In this document: positions 19,332 to 29,768 of the stretch, one piece after another | Layout of the letters: every line of letters begins with the position of its first letter | Position numbering within the stretch: position 1 is the first letter of the stretch | Assembly: GCF_019754935.1 (NCBI RefSeq) | Contig: NZ_JAGSOA010000001.1 | Span: 62,001-126,000, forward strand | DNA: 64,000 bases | Direction of reading: 5' to 3' | DNA from: Corynebacterium parakroppenstedtii | Lineage (GTDB): Bacteria > Actinomycetota > Actinomycetes > Mycobacteriales > Mycobacteriaceae | Made by a program: the position numbers and the translations under genes | Notes under the pieces: model-generated | Told to the model about the DNA's origin: nothing | Databases searched by the model: none | The model's input: only the letters and a program-made list of their open reading frames with translations

Positions 19332-20021
19332 CTAGAGTTCGTTCCATAGTTCGCGGAAATCGTCGATGCCCCACGCATGCCCATCGCGCGAAGCGAAACT
19401 GGTCACTCCGCGTAGTTCATGGAGGGTTTTTATTCCCTGAGGTAGCTCTAGGCCCGGCTCCACCGGAACGCCGAGGACACGGCATCCGGCCGCACGAGCT
19501 GCAGACATTCCGGTCGGTGAGTCTTCTACGACGAGGACGTCGTCGGGATTGACGTTCATCAGGTCGCATGTTCGCGCGTACCCGTCGGGATAGGGCTTAC
19601 CGCGAGGGACCTCGTCCCCGGCTACCGACGTGGCAAAGAACGCGCCACCGATAACTGGTAAACAGTGATCCACCAACGAGCGGGCCGTGTTGGTGACCAG
19701 TGCTTGGGGGATACTCGCGTCGTGAATATCTTTGAGGAGCGTGGGAAAACCGGGCCGAAAGTCGAATCCCTCGGAAAGAATCTCGCCCATTCGCGCAAAA
19801 AACCACGTTTTCCAGGTGTCAATGAGCGCCGGATTCGGGGTCTGTCCAGCGAATTCCAGGCACGTTGAAATGGTGTGTTCCGCAGTTCCGCCGACGGTGA
19901 CCGCTCGTTGTTCGGGTGTGAGGTCTACTCCCATCAACGTGGCCATCTCGTAGGTGGCTATCCCCCATCGCGGTTCAGTATCGACGAGGGTTCCATCCAT
20001 GTCCCAAGCAATCGCACGCAT
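19332..20021 (-). CDS. HAD-superfamily phosphatase, beta-phosphoglucomutase-like
   Basis: 229-residue haloacid-dehalogenase-type hydrolase. Motif I is [11 protein letters not shown] (nucleophile Asp at the first D), motif II is VTNTARS, the motif III lysine is in RGKPYPDGY and motif IV is VVEDSPTG. The alpha-helical cap after motif I is of the C1 type found in phosphoglycolate phosphatase/beta-phosphoglucomutase relatives. The substrate cannot be assigned. It lies between metH and hisE on the same strand, a conserved actinobacterial context. ATG 20021 is chosen because motif I must lie near the N-terminus. Confidence 0.88.
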   Translation of the reverse strand: MRAIAWDMDGTLVDTEPRWGIATYEMATLMGVDLTPEQRAVTVGGTAEHTISTCLEFAGQTPNPALIDTWKTWFFARMGEILSEGFDFRPGFPTLLKDIHDASIPQALVTNTARSLVDHCLPVIGGAFFATSVAGDEVPRGKPYPDGYARTCDLMNVNPDDVLVVEDSPTGMSAARAAGCRVLGVPVEPGLELPQGIKTLHELRGVTSFASRDGHAWGIDDFRELWNEL

Positions 20022-20170
20022 GCAACATAGTGTACGGAGTGGCACTGCACCGCAGCGCGAGGAGTTCATGGAATGGTGCGTCGTCTGGTTGTCACGACGT
20101 TCACGCCGATACTTGATGGTACGAGCAGACATGATGGTCGGAGACTATCGGTTCCGGTCGTGGCACGAAT

Positions 20171-23100
20171 TTACACATTGAAATACTTTGCCTCCGGGTG
20201 GTAAAGCACGAACGCGTCAGTTGATTGCTCAGGGTGCAATTGCAGCTCTTCAGACAACTCGACGCCGATCCGCTCAGGACGTAGAAGGTCCACCAGTGCC
20301 CGGCGCGATTCCAGGTCGGGGCATGATCCGTAGCCAAAGGAGTAGCGTGCTCCTCGGTATTTGAGGTCGAAGAATGCTCGGTCTTCGGTGCCGTCGTCGT
20401 CGCCGGCGTGGGTGCCGTCGGCGAAGGCGAGTTCGGCTCGGACGCGGGAGTGCCAGTATTCGGCAAGAGCTTCGGTGAGTTGGACGCCGATGCCGTGGAG
20501 TTCGAGGTATTCGCGGTAGTGGTTGTCTGTGAAGAGGACGTTGGCTTTGTCCGCGATGGGTTGCCCCATGGTGACGAGCTGAAGTGGGAAGACGTCGGTG
20601 TGCCCGGTGCGCTGGGCTTCGTCGCGTGAGCGGATGAAGTCTGCGATGCAGAGGAACCGTCCCCGTTGTTGGCGTGGGAACTCGAATGATGTCACGGGTT
20701 GTGCCGCGGGATCTGGGTTTTCTGCCTCGTCGGGCACGGGCAGGATGTGGACGGTGTTGCCTTCTGAGACAGCCGGGAAGTATCCGTAGACGACAGCCGA
20801 GTGGTTGAGGATTCCTTCTGCTTTGAGATCATTGATCCATGCTCTGAGCCGTGGGCGCCCTTCGGTTTCGACGAGTTCCTCGTAGGAGGGGCCGTCGCCG
20901 CCACGTGTTCCGCGGAGGCCCCACTGGCCCATGAAAAGGGCGCGTTCGTCGAGGCAGGTGAGATAGTCTCTGACGGGTAGGCCTTTGACTATGCGTGTGC
21001 CCCAGAATGGTGGGGTTGCGATGGGGGTATCGGTGGCGACGTCGGAGCGATCAGGAATGACGGCAGGGGTGCTTTCTGCTTTCCGCTTTGCGGCGATCTT
21101 TCGTGAGCGTTCGTGCCTGGCTTTCCGTTCTTCTTTCTTTTTTTGTGCGCGTGTGGCAGCGGCGATTTGTTCTTCGGTGAGTTCTCGCTGTGAGCCGCGC
21201 TTCATGGACATGATCTGATCCATCAAGTTCAGGCCTTCGAAAGCGTCGCGCGCATAGTGGACATCGCCCTGGTAGAGTTCGTCGAGGTCATTTTCGACGT
21301 AGGTGCGAGTCAGTGCTGCTCCGCCGAGGAGGACGGGATAGGTGGCTGCGCCGGCTGTGTTCATCTCGAGGAGGTTGTCTTTCATGACGACCGTCGATTT
21401 CACTAAAAGTCCGGACATGCCGATGACATCAGCGTGGTGCTCAGATGCTGCGTGAAGGATGCTGGAAATTGGTTGTTTGATGCCCAGGTTAACTACGTCG
21501 TAGCCGTTATTGGACAAGATAATGTCCACGAGGTTTTTCCCGATATCGTGGACGTCTCCTTTGACCGTGGCCAGGATGATCTTGCCCTTGGAGGCGGAGT
21601 CGTCGGTAGCCTCCATGAACTGTTCAAGGTGGGATACGGCTGTTTTCATTGTTTCAGCTGATTGCAGCACGAAGGGAAGCTGCATCTGGCCCGAGCCGAA
21701 GAGGTCTCCGACTACTTTCATGCCAGACAAGAGATCTTGGTTAATGATCTCGAGGGGGTCTTTGTCAGCTCGGGCGAGATCGAGATCAGCTTCAAGTCCG
21801 TTCTTTTCTCCATCGATGATGCGCTGCGCTAGCCGCTTAAAGAGCGGGAGTGCCTGCAGGGCCTCTGCCCGTGCGTCCTTGGCATCGGCGGCCGAGACGC
21901 CTTCGAATAATTCCATGAAGGTTTGCAGCGGATCGTAATCCTCTGGGGCCGTTCCACCTCGTCCTTCCGTTCCACGACGGTTATAGACCATGTCCAGGGC
22001 GACGGTGCGTTGATCGTCATCGATACGGTTCATCGGTACGATCTTGCTGGAGTGGGCAATGGCTGTATCCAGCCCGGCCTCGATACATTCATTCAGAAAG
22101 ACTGAATTCAAGACTTGGCGTGCTGCCGGATTAAGCCCGAAAGAAATATTCGACAGTCCCAGCGTGGTGTGGATGTCGGGGTGACGTGTGGTGATTTCGC
22201 GAATGGCGTTGATCGTTTCGATACCATCGCGCCGGGTCTCTACTTGTCCGGTTGAAATCGGGAAAGTAAGGCAATCGACGATGATGTCGCTTTCGCGGAG
22301 CCCCCACCGCGTGGTGATGTCCGAAATAAGGCGTTCAGCGATCTCAACTTTCTTCTCTGCAGTCCGCGCCTGCCCCTCTTCGTCGATAGTGAGAGCCACT
22401 ACCGCCGCTCCATGCTTCTTGACCAGTGACATAATCCGGTCATAGCGGGACCCCGGGCCGTCACCGTCCTCAAAATTCACCGAGTTGATCGCGCACCGGC
22501 CACCAAGGTGCTCAAGTCCCACACGGATAACATCGGGCTCCGTCGAATCCAACATGATCGGCAGCGTCGAGTTCGTCGCCAAACGGCTCGCAAGCTCGGC
22601 CATGTCTTGGGTGCCGTCACGGCCCACATAGTCGACGCACAAATCAATCATGTGGGCGCCGTCGCGAGTCTGGGCCTTCGCGATATCCAAGCACTTATTC
22701 CAGTCGCCCTCGAGCATCGCCGTGCGGAAAGCCTTGGAACCGTTAGAGTTCGTCCGCTCCCCAATCATGGTGATCCCCGTGTCCTGAGTCAGCGGCACGG
22801 TTGAATACAGAGATGAGACATTATCGTCGAAGTCGTGGTGGCGCGCCGGGCGTGTGACGGTGGGAGACTCCGAGGCGTCCTGTTGTGAGTCCGGCGAACC
22901 GATCACCGCGTCACGAACAGCAGTTATGTGCTCTGGGGTTGTCCCGCAACAGCCGCCGACCATGGAGAGACCATAATCGCGCACAAAGTGGACACTCGCT
23001 GCGGCAAGTTCGTCGGGAGTCAAGGGATAGACAGCCCCGTTGGCGCCGAGCTCCGGCAAGCCAGCGTTCGGCATGACTGATACCGGCATGGGCGCATGAG

Positions 23101-23854
23101 CAGATAAGTAACGCAGGTGCTCGTTCATCTCGTCGGGGCCGGTTGCGCAGTTCATCCCGATGACGTCAATGCCTAGGCGTTCCAGGGCGGTGAGGGCTGC
23201 GCCGATTTCTGACCCCAGCAGCATTGTGCCGGTGGTTTCTACCGTCACGTGGCACATGATCGGTAAGGTGGTCCCGCAATCGTCGAAAGCCTGCTGGACG
23301 CCGTGTACCGCGGCTTTGACTTGCAAGAGGTCTTGTGCGGTCTCGATCAGGATGGCGTCTGCCCCACCGCGGACTAATCCGCGGGCTGCTTCCGTGTATG
23401 CATCGCGGAGATCTGAGAACGGAGCATGCCCGAGTGTCGGAAGCTTTGTTCCCGGACCTAATGATCCGAGGACGAAACGCCTCATGCCTTCTCGGCCAGG
23501 CCCCATGTCGTCAGCAACCGATCGAGCGATCTGGGCGCCGGCGTATGCAATCTCCTGAATGCGATCTTCGATACCGTAGTCTGCAAAATTGGGAAGGTTG
23601 CAGCCGAAGGTATTTGTTTCTACAGCATCGGCTCCCGCTTCGAAGTATCGGCGGTGAATGTCGGCCAAGATGTCGGGGCGGGTGATGTTGAGAATTTCGT
23701 TGCATCCCTCGAGTCCTTGGAAATCTGCGTCTAAGTCAAGCTCAATAGCTTGAAGTTGCGTCCCCATAGCTCCGTCACCGATAAGTACCCGGTCATGGAG
23801 GGCCTGGAGAAACTCGGAACTCGTAGGATTCAAAGGTTGACACTCATCATTCAC
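20171..23854 (-). CDS. metH: Cobalamin-dependent methionine synthase MetH
   Basis: Transfers a methyl group from methyltetrahydrofolate to homocysteine through methyl-B12. All modules are present: a homocysteine domain with zinc cysteines (NCATGPD and GGCCGTTPEH), a folate domain (MIGERTNSNGSKAFR), a B12 domain with DVHDIGKNL, and a C-terminal AdoMet reactivation domain (RYSFGYGSCPDLE). A long Lys/Arg-rich linker precedes the last domain. About 1227 residues. GTG 23854 is chosen: a McbR-type box lies four bases before it, leaving no room for a ribosome site and suggesting a leaderless message. TTG 23833 and TTG 23893 are alternatives; 23893 would put the box inside the gene. Confidence 0.95.
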   Translation of the reverse strand: MNDECQPLNPTSSEFLQALHDRVLIGDGAMGTQLQAIELDLDADFQGLEGCNEILNITRPDILADIHRRYFEAGADAVETNTFGCNLPNFADYGIEDRIQEIAYAGAQIARSVADDMGPGREGMRRFVLGSLGPGTKLPTLGHAPFSDLRDAYTEAARGLVRGGADAILIETAQDLLQVKAAVHGVQQAFDDCGTTLPIMCHVTVETTGTMLLGSEIGAALTALERLGIDVIGMNCATGPDEMNEHLRYLSAHAPMPVSVMPNAGLPELGANGAVYPLTPDELAAASVHFVRDYGLSMVGGCCGTTPEHITAVRDAVIGSPDSQQDASESPTVTRPARHHDFDDNVSSLYSTVPLTQDTGITMIGERTNSNGSKAFRTAMLEGDWNKCLDIAKAQTRDGAHMIDLCVDYVGRDGTQDMAELASRLATNSTLPIMLDSTEPDVIRVGLEHLGGRCAINSVNFEDGDGPGSRYDRIMSLVKKHGAAVVALTIDEEGQARTAEKKVEIAERLISDITTRWGLRESDIIVDCLTFPISTGQVETRRDGIETINAIREITTRHPDIHTTLGLSNISFGLNPAARQVLNSVFLNECIEAGLDTAIAHSSKIVPMNRIDDDQRTVALDMVYNRRGTEGRGGTAPEDYDPLQTFMELFEGVSAADAKDARAEALQALPLFKRLAQRIIDGEKNGLEADLDLARADKDPLEIINQDLLSGMKVVGDLFGSGQMQLPFVLQSAETMKTAVSHLEQFMEATDDSASKGKIILATVKGDVHDIGKNLVDIILSNNGYDVVNLGIKQPISSILHAASEHHADVIGMSGLLVKSTVVMKDNLLEMNTAGAATYPVLLGGAALTRTYVENDLDELYQGDVHYARDAFEGLNLMDQIMSMKRGSQRELTEEQIAAATRAQKKKEERKARHERSRKIAAKRKAESTPAVIPDRSDVATDTPIATPPFWGTRIVKGLPVRDYLTCLDERALFMGQWGLRGTRGGDGPSYEELVETEGRPRLRAWINDLKAEGILNHSAVVYGYFPAVSEGNTVHILPVPDEAENPDPAAQPVTSFEFPRQQRGRFLCIADFIRSRDEAQRTGHTDVFPLQLVTMGQPIADKANVLFTDNHYREYLELHGIGVQLTEALAEYWHSRVRAELAFADGTHAGDDDGTEDRAFFDLKYRGARYSFGYGSCPDLESRRALVDLLRPERIGVELSEELQLHPEQSTDAFVLYHPEAKYFNV

Positions 23855-23857
23855 GGA

Positions 23858-23873
23858 TAGACAGCTTAGTCTA
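23858..23873 (-). promoter_or_regulatory. McbR-type operator at the metH start
   Basis: On the minus strand this is TAGAC-TAAGCT-GTCTA, a perfect match to the TAGAC-N6-GTCTA box of McbR, the TetR-type repressor of methionine and sulfur metabolism in Corynebacterium glutamicum. It ends four bases before GTG 23854. TAAGCT inside it could be the -10 hexamer, eight bases from the start codon, so repressor binding would cover the promoter. Confidence 0.8.
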
Positions 23874-23906
23874 TTGTTGGGGTGCTCGACCAAATCCGGC
23901 GGTGAT

Positions 23907-25469
23907 TTACAGTTTCAGCCCAAGCAGAGCATCGACACACCCGGCAACGAGAGCTGCAGCGGGTGAAAGATGAGAATATAAAGCAGAAGGGTCATCACCG
24001 CGCTGATGGGTTGCGGGTAACAGGTCTACAGTAAGTTCCCCTGATGCATGTGAGTGCGCTCCGCACCGCTGGGTACCCGCCGTTGCGGACGCAAGCTCCA
24101 CAGACTTGGCATCCGCTTCGCTGTCTTTCCCGTCGTCCAGAATAGTGATCTTCCCTTGAGCAACACTGAGTTTTTCATCCGCTGCTGGAGCCGCGCAGGG
24201 AACTGGAACAGATAGCGATTCGTGGGCGTTCTTCCCGTCGACACCAGGCAGGTTCCAGATCTTCTCCTTGTCGACGATACCGCCTGCCCACTCGTCGATG
24301 AGATCGACAGCGGCTGGTGTGTCCAAGTCAGTTGCGAGGGCGCGACGAACGTCGTCAACTAGTCGACGGGCTCGCGCTTCAGAATCAGCATCGTTGTGGG
24401 TATGAACCGCCTCGGCGGCGGTGCGCCACAGCGCTAAACGTCGTGAGGCGGCAGCCAGAAGAGCATCCGACCAGTTGCGCTGGTCACGGTAATGCCCTGC
24501 ATAGAGGGCTAAACGGATGGACGATGGATCAGTTCCGGCATTGCACAACCTGGATACAAATACAAGGTTGCCCAACGACTTGCTCATCTTGACGCCACCG
24601 AGGGCGATAAGTCCGGTGTGCATGTAATGGTCAGCCATGCGTTCTACACCGCATGCCGCTTCTACGTGGGCTGCCGAGTATTCGTGGTGAGGGAAAATGA
24701 GGTCCTCTCCCCCGCCCTGGACATCAAAATGACTGCCTAAATACCGCGCTGCAATAGCGGCGCACTCAATATGCCAGCCGGGCCGTCCGCGTCCAAAGGG
24801 TGAATCCCACGCAGGTTCACCGGGGCGCTCTGCACGCCACAGTAGGGAATCTAATGGATCGCGTTTCCCGGGGCGGTCTGGATCGCCGCCCCTCTCCGCG
24901 AAGAATTGTTCCATCGTGGATTCGTCGTAACGCGATTCGTAACCGAATTGTGGAGTCGCTGTTCGATCGGCATAGACATCTGGGTAGGTGGGATCGTCCA
25001 CAACATAGGCAGACCCGTTGTCGAGCAAAGTACTAACCATGTCGATGACGTCGGGAATAGCTTCAACTGCACCGACATATGACGTTGGTGGAATCACCCC
25101 AAGATTAGCCATATCCTGGCGGAAGAGGTCGGTTTGTTCCTCCCCCAGCTCCTGCCAATCCACCCCGTCGCGTTGGGCTCGCTCGAACAGCGGATCATCC
25201 ACGTCAGTAACATTTTGCACGAAGTTCACGCGGTGGCCATTCGCCAGTAACTGCCGATTCAAAACGTCAAAGGTGACGTACGTAGCAGCATGCCCCAAGT
25301 GCGTCGAATCATACGGGGTAATTCCGCAGACATACACCGTCGCCTCGTCGAACGGTGTGAGAGGGGTGATCTTACGGGATGCCGTATCCCACATGTGGAG
25401 AGGAACCGGCTGGTCCTCCCCGACAACGGAACGGAAATCAGCAACAAGGGGTTTTTGCCACGACTGCAT
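23907..25469 (-). CDS. mshC: L-cysteine:glucosaminyl-inositol ligase MshC (mycothiol synthesis)
   Basis: Cysteinyl-tRNA-synthetase-like enzyme that joins cysteine to GlcN-Ins in mycothiol synthesis. It has the zinc/adenylation motif [19 protein letters not shown] (C48), C236 in [15 protein letters not shown] and KMSKS at 295-299. At 520 residues it is about 100 longer than usual. The extra stretch, roughly residues 405-495, is Ser/Ala/Asp-rich and precedes the conserved final helix. ATG 25469 is preceded by TAGACT seven bases away, again suggesting a leaderless start. It lies upstream of metH. Confidence 0.94.
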   Translation of the reverse strand: MQSWQKPLVADFRSVVGEDQPVPLHMWDTASRKITPLTPFDEATVYVCGITPYDSTHLGHAATYVTFDVLNRQLLANGHRVNFVQNVTDVDDPLFERAQRDGVDWQELGEEQTDLFRQDMANLGVIPPTSYVGAVEAIPDVIDMVSTLLDNGSAYVVDDPTYPDVYADRTATPQFGYESRYDESTMEQFFAERGGDPDRPGKRDPLDSLLWRAERPGEPAWDSPFGRGRPGWHIECAAIAARYLGSHFDVQGGGEDLIFPHHEYSAAHVEAACGVERMADHYMHTGLIALGGVKMSKSLGNLVFVSRLCNAGTDPSSIRLALYAGHYRDQRNWSDALLAAASRRLALWRTAAEAVHTHNDADSEARARRLVDDVRRALATDLDTPAAVDLIDEWAGGIVDKEKIWNLPGVDGKNAHESLSVPVPCAAPAADEKLSVAQGKITILDDGKDSEADAKSVELASATAGTQRCGAHSHASGELTVDLLPATHQRGDDPSALYSHLSPAAALVAGCVDALLGLKL

Positions 25470-25503
25470 GAGCCTTAGTCTACGGCCCTCCGGGCGATAG
25501 GGC

Positions 25504-26568
25504 TTAGGCGGCTGCCATCACGCCTGTAGCCAGGAGGATCATTACGATAATCCCCACCGGGATGCGGTACGCAGCAAACCAGGCAAATGAATGGTTGGCG
25601 ACGAATTTGAGCAACCACGCAATAGAGGCGTAGCCCAGCGCAAACGCTATTAAGGTACCTACCAAAAGTTGCGGACCGGAAGCGATTTGCCCGTCGGATG
25701 GGTGAAAAGCATCAGGCAGAGAAAAAAGTCCGGAAGCCAGAACGGCAGGGATAGCTAGCAAAAACGAAAAACGCGTCGCAGCCTCACGATCCTGGTTAAG
25801 GAAGAGCCCCGCGGACACGGTGCCACCCGAACGAGAGACGCCGGGAATGAGCGCAAGGCATTGAGCGAACCCCATGATGATGGCGTCGCGCATGGTCAAG
25901 TCTTTCTCCGTCCGCGTGTGACGGCCCACCCGTTCGGCCCAAATGAACACGGACGAGAACAGGATGAGCACCGCGGCGGTGAGCCACAAATTGCGGAAAT
26001 TGTCGCGGATGAAGTCTTTGAGGAGGTATCCAAGAATTCCCACGGGAATGGTGCCCACAATCACCATCCACCCCATGCGGTAGTCGGCCCCGCGCTTGGT
26101 TTTATCCATCAGGCCAGCGAACCATCCGGTGATGATGCGCCAAATGTCCTTGGCAAAAAACACCAACACTGCCGCTTCTGTCCCCAACTGAACGACGGCA
26201 GTGAATGAGGCACCAGCATCCTGGTTCCACAGAAGTTGGGACACGATCCGGAGATGGCCCGACGATGACACAGGCAAGAACTCTGTGAGGCCCTGGATGA
26301 TCGACAGGATGATCGTTTGTATCCAACTCATGTGGGTCTCGGTACCGGCGGCCGCAAGATCAGTGGCTACATGGGCATGGCTAGCAGCGTGAGCGGACGT
26401 GTCCGCCTGACTCAGCCACGAGGCTGGTGATTGCGCTAATAAGGATGCGGTTTCGTGGATTCTTCCCGTCACCGATCCAAGAAAACCGTGAGCTTGGTGG
26501 AGCTGATGTACGTGCGCGAACGCATCGTGAACTCCCCCTGAAATAGAGGTGAGTGCCGAATTGGCCAT
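25504..26568 (-). CDS. uppP: Undecaprenyl-diphosphatase UppP (BacA) with N-terminal extension
   Basis: Polytopic membrane phosphatase that recycles undecaprenyl pyrophosphate for peptidoglycan synthesis. Catalytic motifs [11 protein letters not shown] and GVSRSGGT are intact and about eight hydrophobic segments follow. Family members start at the equivalent of MSWIQTIIL (ATG 26331, 276 residues). The frame stays open upstream; ATG 26568 has AGGTAG before it and would add 79 Ala/His/Ser-rich residues. I give the longer form because that start has the better ribosome site, but the real N-terminus is uncertain. It precedes mshC by about 35 bases. Confidence 0.9.
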   Translation of the reverse strand: MANSALTSISGGVHDAFAHVHQLHQAHGFLGSVTGRIHETASLLAQSPASWLSQADTSAHAASHAHVATDLAAAGTETHMSWIQTIILSIIQGLTEFLPVSSSGHLRIVSQLLWNQDAGASFTAVVQLGTEAAVLVFFAKDIWRIITGWFAGLMDKTKRGADYRMGWMVIVGTIPVGILGYLLKDFIRDNFRNLWLTAAVLILFSSVFIWAERVGRHTRTEKDLTMRDAIIMGFAQCLALIPGVSRSGGTVSAGLFLNQDREAATRFSFLLAIPAVLASGLFSLPDAFHPSDGQIASGPQLLVGTLIAFALGYASIAWLLKFVANHSFAWFAAYRIPVGIIVMILLATGVMAAA

Positions 26569-26771
26569 AGAAACTACCTGTCGTGTAGCCCGGACTAGGA
26601 GCCCGGAAATGGATAGAGACACGGCAAGTAGGCTAGCAACTTTATGGCCTCACCGTTATCCTCCAGCGTATGGGCTATTCGTCCACGAACGAAAGCATGT
26701 GAGAATCACCGCGCATTTTTTGGTCGTCGCCTTGGTGTCTTAGCTCCTTGACCTGTAGTAGCGTTACGAGA

Positions 26772-27956
26772 GTGATTTCCGACGGTACTCCTGGTCAATC
26801 GATTCGTACTGGTACATTGCCGACGCAGCGCAAACAACGTCGTCTCGGTGCGCGAGCGATAAGCATCGCGTGTTGCAGTGGTCTGGCCGTCACGATGTTG
26901 GCGGGTTGCTCACGCAGCGATGATCAAGAAGCGTTATCGAAGGCAGAAGACGTTTCTCCGACGTCGGTACCTGCCGCGGAACCCCCGTCGGGAGATACTC
27001 GCGATGTTGACCTCCCTGGCGACGGTGTTTCCGATGTGGTGGTGAGTGGTCAATCAGACTCACCAGTCATCGCGGGGCTGTCCGGTGGAAAAATGGTAGT
27101 CGGAACCTCGTCGGACTGGACGAACGGTAGTCCCAAGGCCGTTGATCTTGGCAAGGATTGTAAAGATCTTTCTCGTGCTGCGGGCGGCGGTTTTTCTGTC
27201 GCATGCGAGAACCATGTGCTCGTTTTCGATGGACAAGGTAAGAAGGTTCACGATCTCGAGGTTGACGGCACCGCGACGACGGCGGCGGTGACCAACGATG
27301 TTGCCAGTGTGACTTTCGCCGGTGAGAAGAAAATCAAGTACTTCCCTCTGGACGGTTCCGATAAGGATGGAAAGTCAACTGTTTCTATTGGCGAAGGAGC
27401 AATCCAATCGCTGATCGTGGATCCTGATCCTAAATCTGGGTCAGATAAAGAGATGTCAGCAGTGTTTGACAAGAAGCAGTCGAGTTTGACGGGTGTGTAC
27501 CCCGGTGAGGACAAGGAAGGCTCGTCGCTACGAATCGGCCAAGGTGCTGGGCAAATTGCCGGTGGGCAGGACGGCGTCGTTGTGGCGTCGTCAACCAAGT
27601 TGAACTCGATTGAGATTTTCACGGCCAACGATATCTTGAGGAAACACCAAACAATCCATACCGATTCCGTTCCGTGGGGTGTGACGTGGGATGCCAACAC
27701 GCGCACGGTATGGGTGACGTCAACGGGCAAGAACACTGTCATTGGTTATGACATTTCGTCGGGTGTTCCAGTCAAGGTAGCGACGGTGCATACGATTCCC
27801 GATGCTCAGTCGGTTGTTGTTGACGGCGATGGGGGCCTGTTGATTGCGTCGCCGCAGTCGTCGACCGTGCAACACATATCGAAGGATCAGGTCAGCGAGG
27901 CACGTCATGAAGGAGCCTCGAGTGAGCCGAGTTATCCCGTGAAGAAGGAAGCGTAA
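26772..27956 (+). CDS. Secreted lipoprotein with YncE-like beta-propeller repeats
   Basis: A basic N-terminus (RKQRRLGAR) and hydrophobic stretch lead to the lipobox LAGC, so the mature protein should be anchored by a diacylated cysteine. The remaining 340 or so residues have recurring blades ([21 protein letters not shown] is quoted here in part: [12 protein letters not shown]) typical of seven-bladed propellers. No enzymatic motif is visible. It immediately precedes pyrD with two bases between stop and ATG, an arrangement I recall from corynebacteria. GTG 26772 is preferred over TTG 26748; neither has a strong ribosome site. Confidence 0.75.
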   Translation: MISDGTPGQSIRTGTLPTQRKQRRLGARAISIACCSGLAVTMLAGCSRSDDQEALSKAEDVSPTSVPAAEPPSGDTRDVDLPGDGVSDVVVSGQSDSPVIAGLSGGKMVVGTSSDWTNGSPKAVDLGKDCKDLSRAAGGGFSVACENHVLVFDGQGKKVHDLEVDGTATTAAVTNDVASVTFAGEKKIKYFPLDGSDKDGKSTVSIGEGAIQSLIVDPDPKSGSDKEMSAVFDKKQSSLTGVYPGEDKEGSSLRIGQGAGQIAGGQDGVVVASSTKLNSIEIFTANDILRKHQTIHTDSVPWGVTWDANTRTVWVTSTGKNTVIGYDISSGVPVKVATVHTIPDAQSVVVDGDGGLLIASPQSSTVQHISKDQVSEARHEGASSEPSYPVKKEA

Positions 27957-27958
27957 CC

Positions 27959-29119
27959 ATGTCGTTGACCAGCAATGATCGTATTGATGCCGATCTTGAC
28001 GAATGCAGGAAGGAACATCCCGTACGAAGCGCTATTTACTCCTGGTCGTTGCGGCAAATGTTTCGCTTGGACCCTGAGACTATTCATTCATTAATGACGA
28101 AGGCCTTGGCCATTTTTCAGCGTATGTCGATGGCTAATCGGGCTCTTGAGCGATGGTGGGCTGTTCATGACACAGCGCTGGAACAGACTGTTTTCGGTGT
28201 GAAGTTTCCTCGTCCGTTGGGCCTGGCTGCGGGGTTTGATAAGAGCGCAACGTCCCCGGATGTGTGGGCTCCTTTGGGCTTTGGGTTCGCGGAGCTAGGT
28301 ACTGTGACCGCGGAGGGACAACCTGGTAATCCCTCCCCCCGGCTTTTTAGGTTGCGACGGGACCATGCGATTTTAAATCGGATGGGCTTTAACAACGAGG
28401 GTGCCGTGGTGTGCGCACGGCGAATTGCTCGCCGCCGAAGCCGTGATGTGATTGCGGTTAATATCGGGAAGACGAAGAAAACCCCGATTGACGAGGCTGC
28501 AGAGGATTATCGCTTATCGGCTCGTTTGCTTGGGCATCACGCAGATTTCGTGGTGGTGAACGTCTCGAGCCCGAATACCCCGGGGTTACGGGATTTGCAG
28601 GCTGTGGATTCTTTGGGGCCAATTGTGGACGCTGTTCTTGATGAGGTCGAGGACACACCTGTGTTGGTTAAAATTGCCCCTGACCTGTGTGATGACGACA
28701 TTATCGCGGTTGCGGATTTGGCCCTGGAGAAGGGGCTTGCTGGGATTGTGGCGACGAATACGACCATTTCCCGCGAGCATTTAACGACGCCGTCGACTGA
28801 GGTGGAGGCGATGGGGGCTGGTGGTGTGTCGGGTCGCCCGGTGGCGGACCGTTCCCTGGAGGTTCTGCGTTTGTTACGCAAACACATGGGTGGGTCGTTG
28901 GCTCTTGTCTCTGTCGGTGGAATTGAGACCCCGCAGCAGGCGTGGGAGCGTATCGGTGCGGGCGCGAGTTTGCTCGAGGGGTACACCGGGTTGATTTATG
29001 GTGGCCCAGATTGGATTCGAGATATCCATCGTGGTTTGGCAGAGCAGGTTCGACGCCATGGATTGAGTTCGATCGCTGAGGCTGTGGGCCGGGAACTCCC
29101 CTGGATCCCAGCCTCGTAG
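27959..29119 (+). CDS. pyrD: Dihydroorotate dehydrogenase (quinone), class 2
   Basis: Membrane-associated flavoenzyme of pyrimidine synthesis, oxidising dihydroorotate to orotate with quinone. The N-terminal amphipathic helices (residues 20-65) that mark class 2 enzymes are present, followed by [35 protein letters not shown] with the catalytic Ser region, and the FMN phosphate site [13 protein letters not shown]. 386 residues, slightly long at the N-terminus. AAGGAAG precedes the ATG. Confidence 0.96.
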   Translation: MSLTSNDRIDADLDECRKEHPVRSAIYSWSLRQMFRLDPETIHSLMTKALAIFQRMSMANRALERWWAVHDTALEQTVFGVKFPRPLGLAAGFDKSATSPDVWAPLGFGFAELGTVTAEGQPGNPSPRLFRLRRDHAILNRMGFNNEGAVVCARRIARRRSRDVIAVNIGKTKKTPIDEAAEDYRLSARLLGHHADFVVVNVSSPNTPGLRDLQAVDSLGPIVDAVLDEVEDTPVLVKIAPDLCDDDIIAVADLALEKGLAGIVATNTTISREHLTTPSTEVEAMGAGGVSGRPVADRSLEVLRLLRKHMGGSLALVSVGGIETPQQAWERIGAGASLLEGYTGLIYGGPDWIRDIHRGLAEQVRRHGLSSIAEAVGRELPWIPAS

Positions 29120-29126
29120 TGGTTCT

Positions 29127-29729
29127 TTAGTTTTCTGCCCAGCCCCAAATTATTGAGCGTGCGAGGGTGTGGAAGTTGAGGTTGAAACCGAGGATTGTCG
29201 GAGTTGAGTCCTCCGGGATGTCGAGCTTGTCGACGTCGACGGCGTGCACGGCATAGAGGTAGCGGTGCGGGCCGTGTCCTTCTGGAGGCATTGCCCCGTA
29301 GTAGCCGCGTTTTCCCGAGTCGCCTTTGAGGGTTTGGGCGCCTTCCGGGAGGGATGGCGTGTCTTCGGATCCGGCGTTTTTGGGGAGTTCTGTGAGATTG
29401 GCTGGGAGATTGAATACTGCCCAGTGCCAGTATCCGGAGACCGTGGGGGCATCGGGGTCGTAGACGGTAACTGCCAGGGATTTTGTTCCTTCTGGAAGGT
29501 CAGACCACGAGAGTTGGGGTGAAACCCCGTCGGGTCCTTGCAAGTCGTCTGGTAGTTCATCGCCCGATGAGAAGTCTGCACTGCTTAGCGGAAATGTGGG
29601 AACGTCCGGTAGGTATGCGTATGGGTCTGCGGCTTTGAATCGGGGGTCAACGTAACTCGGTGTGCTGGTCGCGGTGGTACCAGAGGTTGGTTCTTGCGTG
29701 TTGTCGGTTGCTTTCGGTGAATCGCTCAT
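29127..29729 (-). CDS. YbhB/YbcL-family phosphatidylethanolamine-binding-like protein
   Basis: 200-residue PEBP-fold protein. The ligand-site motif DPDAPTVSGYWHWAVFNLP and the downstream GYYGAMPPEGHGPHRYLYAVHAVD are characteristic. The first 35 residues are Thr/Ser/Pro-rich without a signal peptide. The biochemical role of bacterial members is unsettled. It is convergent with pyrD with only seven bases between stops. Confidence 0.88.
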   Translation of the reverse strand: MSDSPKATDNTQEPTSGTTATSTPSYVDPRFKAADPYAYLPDVPTFPLSSADFSSGDELPDDLQGPDGVSPQLSWSDLPEGTKSLAVTVYDPDAPTVSGYWHWAVFNLPANLTELPKNAGSEDTPSLPEGAQTLKGDSGKRGYYGAMPPEGHGPHRYLYAVHAVDVDKLDIPEDSTPTILGFNLNFHTLARSIIWGWAEN

Positions 29730-29768
29730 GACCCCAGTATGCCCGGATATCTGTTCCGATGCAGCGGT

